This document shows, piece after piece, positions 60,755 to 64,000 of a stretch of DNA of 64,000 bases (its first letter is position 1; every line of letters starts with the position of its first letter). This stretch comes from Nocardioides agri (GTDB lineage: Bacteria; Actinomycetota; Actinomycetes; Propionibacteriales; Nocardioidaceae). The notes below the pieces were generated by a model. The model did not search any database. It saw nothing but the letters and a program-made list of their open reading frames with translations, and was not told the DNA's origin. The stretch covers positions 3,373,669 to 3,437,668 of the forward strand of contig NZ_JACEIC010000002.1 in assembly GCF_013778305.1 (NCBI RefSeq). The letters run 5' to 3'. The position numbers and the translations under genes are program-made.

Positions 60755-60925
60755 ACCACTGCGCCTCAGGGTGGTGCCCCGGCGTCGATGGCATCGGACG
60801 GGAGACGGTCTTGCCATCGGCCTGCAGCCCGGCGGATGCTGGGAGGCATGGGAGGGTGGCCAGGACGCCGAGCCCGCGACTCATCGACAGCGCCCCGGTG
60901 GGATCGGGCCGGCCGAGCACAGTCG
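60755..60925. other. non-coding part of a 568-bp gap
   Basis: Open frames exist but their third-codon positions are not GC-enriched, so no gene is called here. The following part of the gap carries a possible small Cys-rich gene and a LuxR remnant. Confidence 0.5.
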
Positions 60926-61027
60926 GTGCGGTGTCTGCTCGGCATGCACCAATGGGCACCGCATCACACGCCGGACGGTGAGCAGTACGTCGCATGCGTG
61001 CGTTGCCTGAAGCATTCTGAGCAATGA
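60926..61027 (+). CDS. possible small zinc-ribbon-like protein (33 aa)
   Basis: The sequence RCLLGMHQWAPHHTPDGEQYVACVRCLKHSEQ has the C-x4-H-x-W ... Y-x2-C-x2-C pattern of small actinobacterial proteins that follow CLLGxHxW with a CxxC. GTG 60926 is the best start: upstream codons in the same frame lack coding bias. GC3 is lower than in neighbours. It could be a remnant rather than a working gene. Confidence 0.4.
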   Translation: MRCLLGMHQWAPHHTPDGEQYVACVRCLKHSEQ

Positions 61028-61030
61028 TCG

Positions 61031-61132
61031 TCACGGAGCCGCGTACGCCGACGCCTCGGTGCGGTTGGCGACCCCGACCTTGGCGATGATCCGGGACACC
61101 TGCACGCGGCGGCCGAGCGACACGGTGCGCTG
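61031..61132 (-). pseudogene. remnant of a LuxR-type HTH C-terminus
   Basis: The last 33 codons read RTVSLGRRVQVSRIIAKVGVANRTEASAYAAP, matching the final helices of LuxR regulators (usually TVxxHVSRILAKLGVANRTEAAAYA), with missing residues in the recognition region. No upstream receiver or HTH start continues in any frame. It is a decayed fragment. Confidence 0.6.
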
Positions 61133-61274
61133 GTGCCGAGTGGCGGAGGCAACGTCCATCTGGACCGTCAGGCGCTGCTGCGGACCGCGGCCGACGCCGT
61201 ACGACGAATGCCGGATGTGGTCGCGACGTCTTACCAGGAGTCTGGGGTGATCAGCCCTCACCCAGGAGAACGCC

Positions 61275-61920
61275 GTGAACCGCAATCACCGCCCGCGCCC
61301 AGGCCGCGCGACCCTCGCCACCCTCGCCACGCTCCTCACCCTCACCTGCGTCGTGGCCTCGGCAGAAGCCGTCGCCTACGGCGGCCTCGGCGCGACCGCG
61401 GAATCGGCCGCCGTCCTCGCGAAGGCGAAGCCGACCCGAACGCCCCACCGCCAGCGCGACCCCGACCGCCACGCCCACGCCGACCGCCACCGAGACGCCG
61501 ATGCCGACTGCGGGCCCGACGCCGACAGTCACCCAGGCCCCCACTCCTGCCACGTCTCCGACTCCACCCGTCGCGACGTGCAGCTCCTCGGTGACCTGGT
61601 CCGGCCTGGCGTACTGCAGGGTGCCGTCGATCACCTTCCTGGTCGACGGGTCTCGGCCCGCCGGCACCCTCCTGGCCGCCTCGGCCTACGTCGGGCACGT
61701 CGACGGTCAGATCGTCACCCTCACCGAGTTCTCGTCCTGCCTCCCCGATCACTACTGCGGGGCGACCCTGATCGATGCGGTCGTCACGTTCGCCCCGGGT
61801 GCCAGGCTGCCCGCGTACGGCGAGCTCGTCGAGGTCTACGGCGTCACCGCTGCGACCGGCTTCACGGTCAGCGGATCCGAACTCCTGGCGCCGTGCGAGT
61901 ACGCCCTCGGGTGCGCCTGA
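61275..61920 (+). pseudogene. frameshifted secreted Pro/Thr-rich protein
   Basis: The ATG at 61275 opens with a signal peptide (LATLATLLTLTCVVASAEAVAYGG). The frame then continues through AVLAKAKPTRTP before losing sense. At the CCCC run 61443-61446, removing one C joins it to the frame reading TASATPTATPTPTATETPMP and on to a compact domain with five cysteines (VATCSSSVTWSGLAYCRVPSITFLVDGS ... SSCLPDHYCGATL ... LLAPCEYALGCA, stop 61920). The whole gene would be about 214 residues. RBS AGGAG lies upstream. Either a real one-base insertion or a sequencing error. Confidence 0.75.
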
Positions 61921-61954
61921 GTCGGGACTCTGGCGAGCTGTTGGGCAGCGGGAG

Positions 61955-62227
61955 CTACTTCGGGAGGCGGCGGGTCTCGACCAGGTGGGCCGCGATGTCG
62001 CGGAGAGGGATGTCGGACTGGCTGGAGACACGCTTCAGCACCTCGAGAGCCTGACCCTCATCGACTTCGTACCGCTCCATGATGATGCCTTGAGCGCGAC
62101 CGATGACACCGCGAGTGTCGAGGGCCTCCGTGAGCTGGGCGATGCGCTGTTGAGCGTGGGCGAGGTCGGCGAGGACAGCAGCCGAGCCGCCCGGAGCGAC
62201 GGTGGTGGAGCGCTGCTGGGTGGTCAT
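61955..62227 (-). CDS. ANTAR domain protein
   Basis: A 90-residue protein. A short helical lead (AVLADLAHAQQRIAQLTEALDTR) precedes the ANTAR RNA-binding domain (GVIGRAQGIIMERYEVDEGQALEVLKRVSSQSDIPLRDIAAHLVETRRLP). ANTAR proteins act as antiterminators by binding dual hexaloop RNA hairpins. Here no GAF or receiver domain is attached, so any signal input must come from another protein or from dimerisation through the lead helix. ATG at 62227. Confidence 0.92.
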   Translation of the reverse strand: MTTQQRSTTVAPGGSAAVLADLAHAQQRIAQLTEALDTRGVIGRAQGIIMERYEVDEGQALEVLKRVSSQSDIPLRDIAAHLVETRRLPK

Positions 62228-62475
62228 GGTGCGAGGGTCGCACCGCCGCTGCCGGGAGTGAACCGCCCTTTCGGATGAGGTGCGACGGCCGCGGCTCTGG
62301 TGACCTAGGAACACCGCGGTACGGCCCGACGGACGAGCTCGGGTCGTACCGGCGCCTCGGGGGGAGGCACTGGCCGTGCCGCGGTTCCTCGAGCCACGCC
62401 GGCACGGCGCCCAGGGACGGGCAATCGCGACGGTATGCCTCACCTGGAGCGCGTCCGCGCCCCTGACGAGACCGA
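62228..62475. other. 248-bp gap upstream of the ANTAR gene
   Basis: No gene is supported. It holds the ANTAR promoter region and, at 62411-62437, a motif shared with 52293-52319 (CCAGGGACGGGCA...CGGTATG). Confidence 0.5.
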
Positions 62476-64000
62476 TCAGCGCCGGAACAGGATGGGCCGG
62501 CCGACCTCCAGGACACGCCACGCTGTCCGCTTGGTGCGGGGAGCAGCCGCGGCGACGCCGGACCTCAGCGACACTCGCGTCGTGGTGCACCGGTCCACGA
62601 CGTCGACCTTGCCCCTGCGGAGCGCGATCCTGGCGTACTCGGCGGTGATGTTCGTGCGCCCGCTGGAGGAGACGACCGTTCGGTGCACGATGGCGGAACC
62701 GTGGCAGCCGGAGGGGGCGCCGCCCGCCAGGGTGAGCGTCGGGATGCCGTGGCGGCGCGTGAGCTCGAGCGTTCCACCGGTGAGTGTCACCGTCTGCGTC
62801 CGGCTCGCAGCCAGACGACTGCTTCGGGTGCCAGCGGGCTTGGCGCGGGGTACGGCGTACTTGACCAGCAGCGTGCCGTCGGAGGCGTCGAGCAGGGTCC
62901 CCATGGGCAGCGGGGTCGGGTGTGTCAGCTGGACCCAGGTGGGGTGGCCCGGCACCCGGTAGAGAACGGTCCCGACCACCCTGCCGGTCAGGACGCGATC
63001 GGTGCTGGGCGCGGTGACGGGATCACGGATGGTGCCGGTGGTTTTGGACGGGGTGCCGAGGGAGATGTTGGTGCCTCCCCTGATCTCGACGGTGACGGTC
63101 TCGTCACCTTCCAGGGTGGTGTCGGCGGTGGTGGTGACCTCGAAGAAGCCCGTGGTCTGGCCGGCGGGGATGACGATCTCCTGCAGGGTGCGGGCCACGT
63201 AGTCGGTGCCGGCGGTGGCGGTGCCGCCGGCGGTGGACAACCGTACGGAGGAGTTCACGTTCTGGGTTCGGCTGAGGGTGATCGGGAACCGCAGGGCCTC
63301 GCCCTCCTCGACGGCCGCCGGGGTGCCGACCGAGGCGGCCGCCGGGGGCAGGTCCGTGCTGTGGATGGTGCCCGTGGCGCTGGACGGGGTGCCGAGGGAG
63401 ATGTTGGTGCCTCCCCTGATCTCGACGGTGAGGGTCTCGTCGGGCTCGACGAGGGAGTCGTCGAGGGTGGTGACCTCGAAGAAGCCCGTGGTCTGGCCGG
63501 CCGGGATGACGATCTCCTCCAGGGTGCGGGCCACGTAGTCGGCGCCGGCGGTGGCGGTGCCGCCGGCGGTGGACAGCCGCACGGAGGAGTTCACGTTCTG
63601 GGGTCGGCTGAGGGTGATCGGGAACCGCAGGACCTCGCCCTCCTCGACGGCCGCCGGGGTGCCGACCGAGGCGGCCGCCGGGGGCAGGTCCGTGCTGTGG
63701 ATGGTGCCCGTGGCGCTGGACGGGGTGCCGAGGGAGACGTTGCTGCCTCCCTTGATCTCGACGGTGAGGGTCTCGTCGGGCTCGACGAGGGGGTCGTCCA
63801 GCGTGGTGACGGTGAAGAAGCCGGTGGTCTGGCCGGCGGGGATGACGACCTCTTCGTGGGTGCGGGCTACGTAGTCGGTGCCGGCGGTGGCGGTGCCGCC
63901 GGTGGTGGACAGCCACACGGTGGAGTCGACGGTCTGGGGTCCGCTCAGGGTGAGGGGGAACTCCAGGACGCTGCCCTCGGAGACAGTGGGCGCGTCCTGG
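62476..64000 (-). CDS. Calx-beta repeat surface protein, 5' end outside window
   Basis: The visible 508 codons are the C-terminal part. Three Calx-beta domains repeat every 112 residues (e.g. VEEGEVLRFPITLSRPQNVNSSVRLSTAGGTATAGADYV... IPAGQTTGFFEVTTLDDSLVEPDETLTVEIRGG). The last domain reads TTADTTLEGDETVTVEIRGG. After a linker (DPVTAPSTDRV) comes a C-terminal module (GRVVGTVLYRVPGHPTWVQLTHPTPLPMGTLLDASDGTLLVKYAV ... SRTQTVTLTGGTLEL) seen in actinobacterial surface proteins. Calx-beta repeats bind Ca2+ and support adhesion. No LPXTG motif is present. The gene extends beyond 64000. Confidence 0.9.
   Translation of the reverse strand, partial: QDAPTVSEGSVLEFPLTLSGPQTVDSTVWLSTTGGTATAGTDYVARTHEEVVIPAGQTTGFFTVTTLDDPLVEPDETLTVEIKGGSNVSLGTPSSATGTIHSTDLPPAAASVGTPAAVEEGEVLRFPITLSRPQNVNSSVRLSTAGGTATAGADYVARTLEEIVIPAGQTTGFFEVTTLDDSLVEPDETLTVEIRGGTNISLGTPSSATGTIHSTDLPPAAASVGTPAAVEEGEALRFPITLSRTQNVNSSVRLSTAGGTATAGTDYVARTLQEIVIPAGQTTGFFEVTTTADTTLEGDETVTVEIRGGTNISLGTPSKTTGTIRDPVTAPSTDRVLTGRVVGTVLYRVPGHPTWVQLTHPTPLPMGTLLDASDGTLLVKYAVPRAKPAGTRSSRLAASRTQTVTLTGGTLELTRRHGIPTLTLAGGAPSGCHGSAIVHRTVVSSSGRTNITAEYARIALRRGKVDVVDRCTTTRVSLRSGVAAAAPRTKRTAWRVLEVGRPILFRR
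63018..64000 (-). repeat. 336-bp tandem repeats encoding Calx-beta domains
   Basis: Anchor sequences recur exactly 336 bases apart (GAAGAAGCC at 63142, 63478 and 63814; GGTCCGTGCTGTGG at 63351 and 63687). The units are nearly identical at DNA level, with the two right-hand units more alike than the left one, suggesting recent duplication or gene conversion. The array continues off the right edge. Confidence 0.9.

Noticed and set aside
60788..60925. N-terminal extension of the small Cys-rich peptide from an ATG at 60788
   Set aside because: Third codon positions are far less GC-rich than in coding DNA here and the sequence shows no pattern. The start was moved to GTG 60926.
63018..64000. Regular repeats that could suggest a CRISPR array
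   Set aside because: The period is 336 bp, the units are nearly identical throughout with no unique spacers, and the frame encodes Calx-beta domains.

Overview
The window is chromosomal DNA from a very GC-rich actinobacterium, most likely a Nocardioides-type organism (inference, no database search). The grounds are extreme G/C at third codon positions, frequent GTG starts, tightly overlapping ATGA/GTGA operons, a mec-cysO-cysM type cysteine pathway, and a block that parallels Mycobacterium tuberculosis Rv1330c-Rv1341 (pncB, clpS, DUF2017, mec, cysO, cysM, murI, Rv1339-like hydrolase, rph, rdgB). There are no rRNA genes, CRISPR arrays, intact insertion sequences or integrases. Four tRNA genes are present: Leu(UAG), Lys(CUU), His(GUG) and Arg(UCU).

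Layout. 0-3.5 kb: the end of a PIG-L deacetylase gene and a small upstream gene, divergent from a PadR regulator, then DUF3039 coupled to an SF2 helicase. 3.5-10.7 kb: small regulator/enzyme modules (IclR; Lrp with 4-hydroxyphenylpyruvate dioxygenase; MarR with an MFS pump; TetR-DUF4873 with an AurF-type diiron oxygenase), several with clear palindromic operators. 10.7-26.3 kb: housekeeping core (enoyl-CoA hydratase, NAD salvage pncA/pncB, clpS, mec-cysO-NYN-cysM, murI, a two-component system beside an ABC exporter, rph-rdgB-acyltransferase). 26.3-31 kb: sodium symporter, tRNA-Leu, bcp and a Co/Ni ECF transporter (cbiMNQO) on either side of a Nur-like box, then DUF3618 and a lone GroES. 31-40.5 kb: secreted proteins, an FAD-Rieske oxidoreductase, a striking Xaa-Xaa-Ser triplet-repeat membrane protein, a phytoene-desaturase-like oxidoreductase, a sensor kinase and a MarR-GNAT fusion. 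40.5-46.5 kb: a five-gene operon (MFS, M24 peptidase, APC permease, small membrane protein, M20 peptidase) that looks built for uptake and hydrolysis of peptides. 46.5-54.9 kb: NAD(P)HX repair, oligoribonuclease, a MauE-DsbA redox pair, adenosine deaminase and stand-alone regulators.

54.9-64 kb looks like an accessory region. It holds secreted or surface genes (BNR-repeat protein, Calx-beta repeat protein, proline-rich proteins), a sulfotransferase, an ANTAR protein, and broken or chimeric genes: an HTH fused to a subtilase-like tail, a LuxR remnant and a frameshifted secreted protein.

The features most worth following up are the triplet-serine repeat protein at 35.3-35.7 kb, a pair of related long hairpins at 10.7 and 39.6 kb, the chimeric gene at 55 kb, the NYN-nuclease gene inside the cysteine operon, and the Nur-like box between bcp and cbiM.
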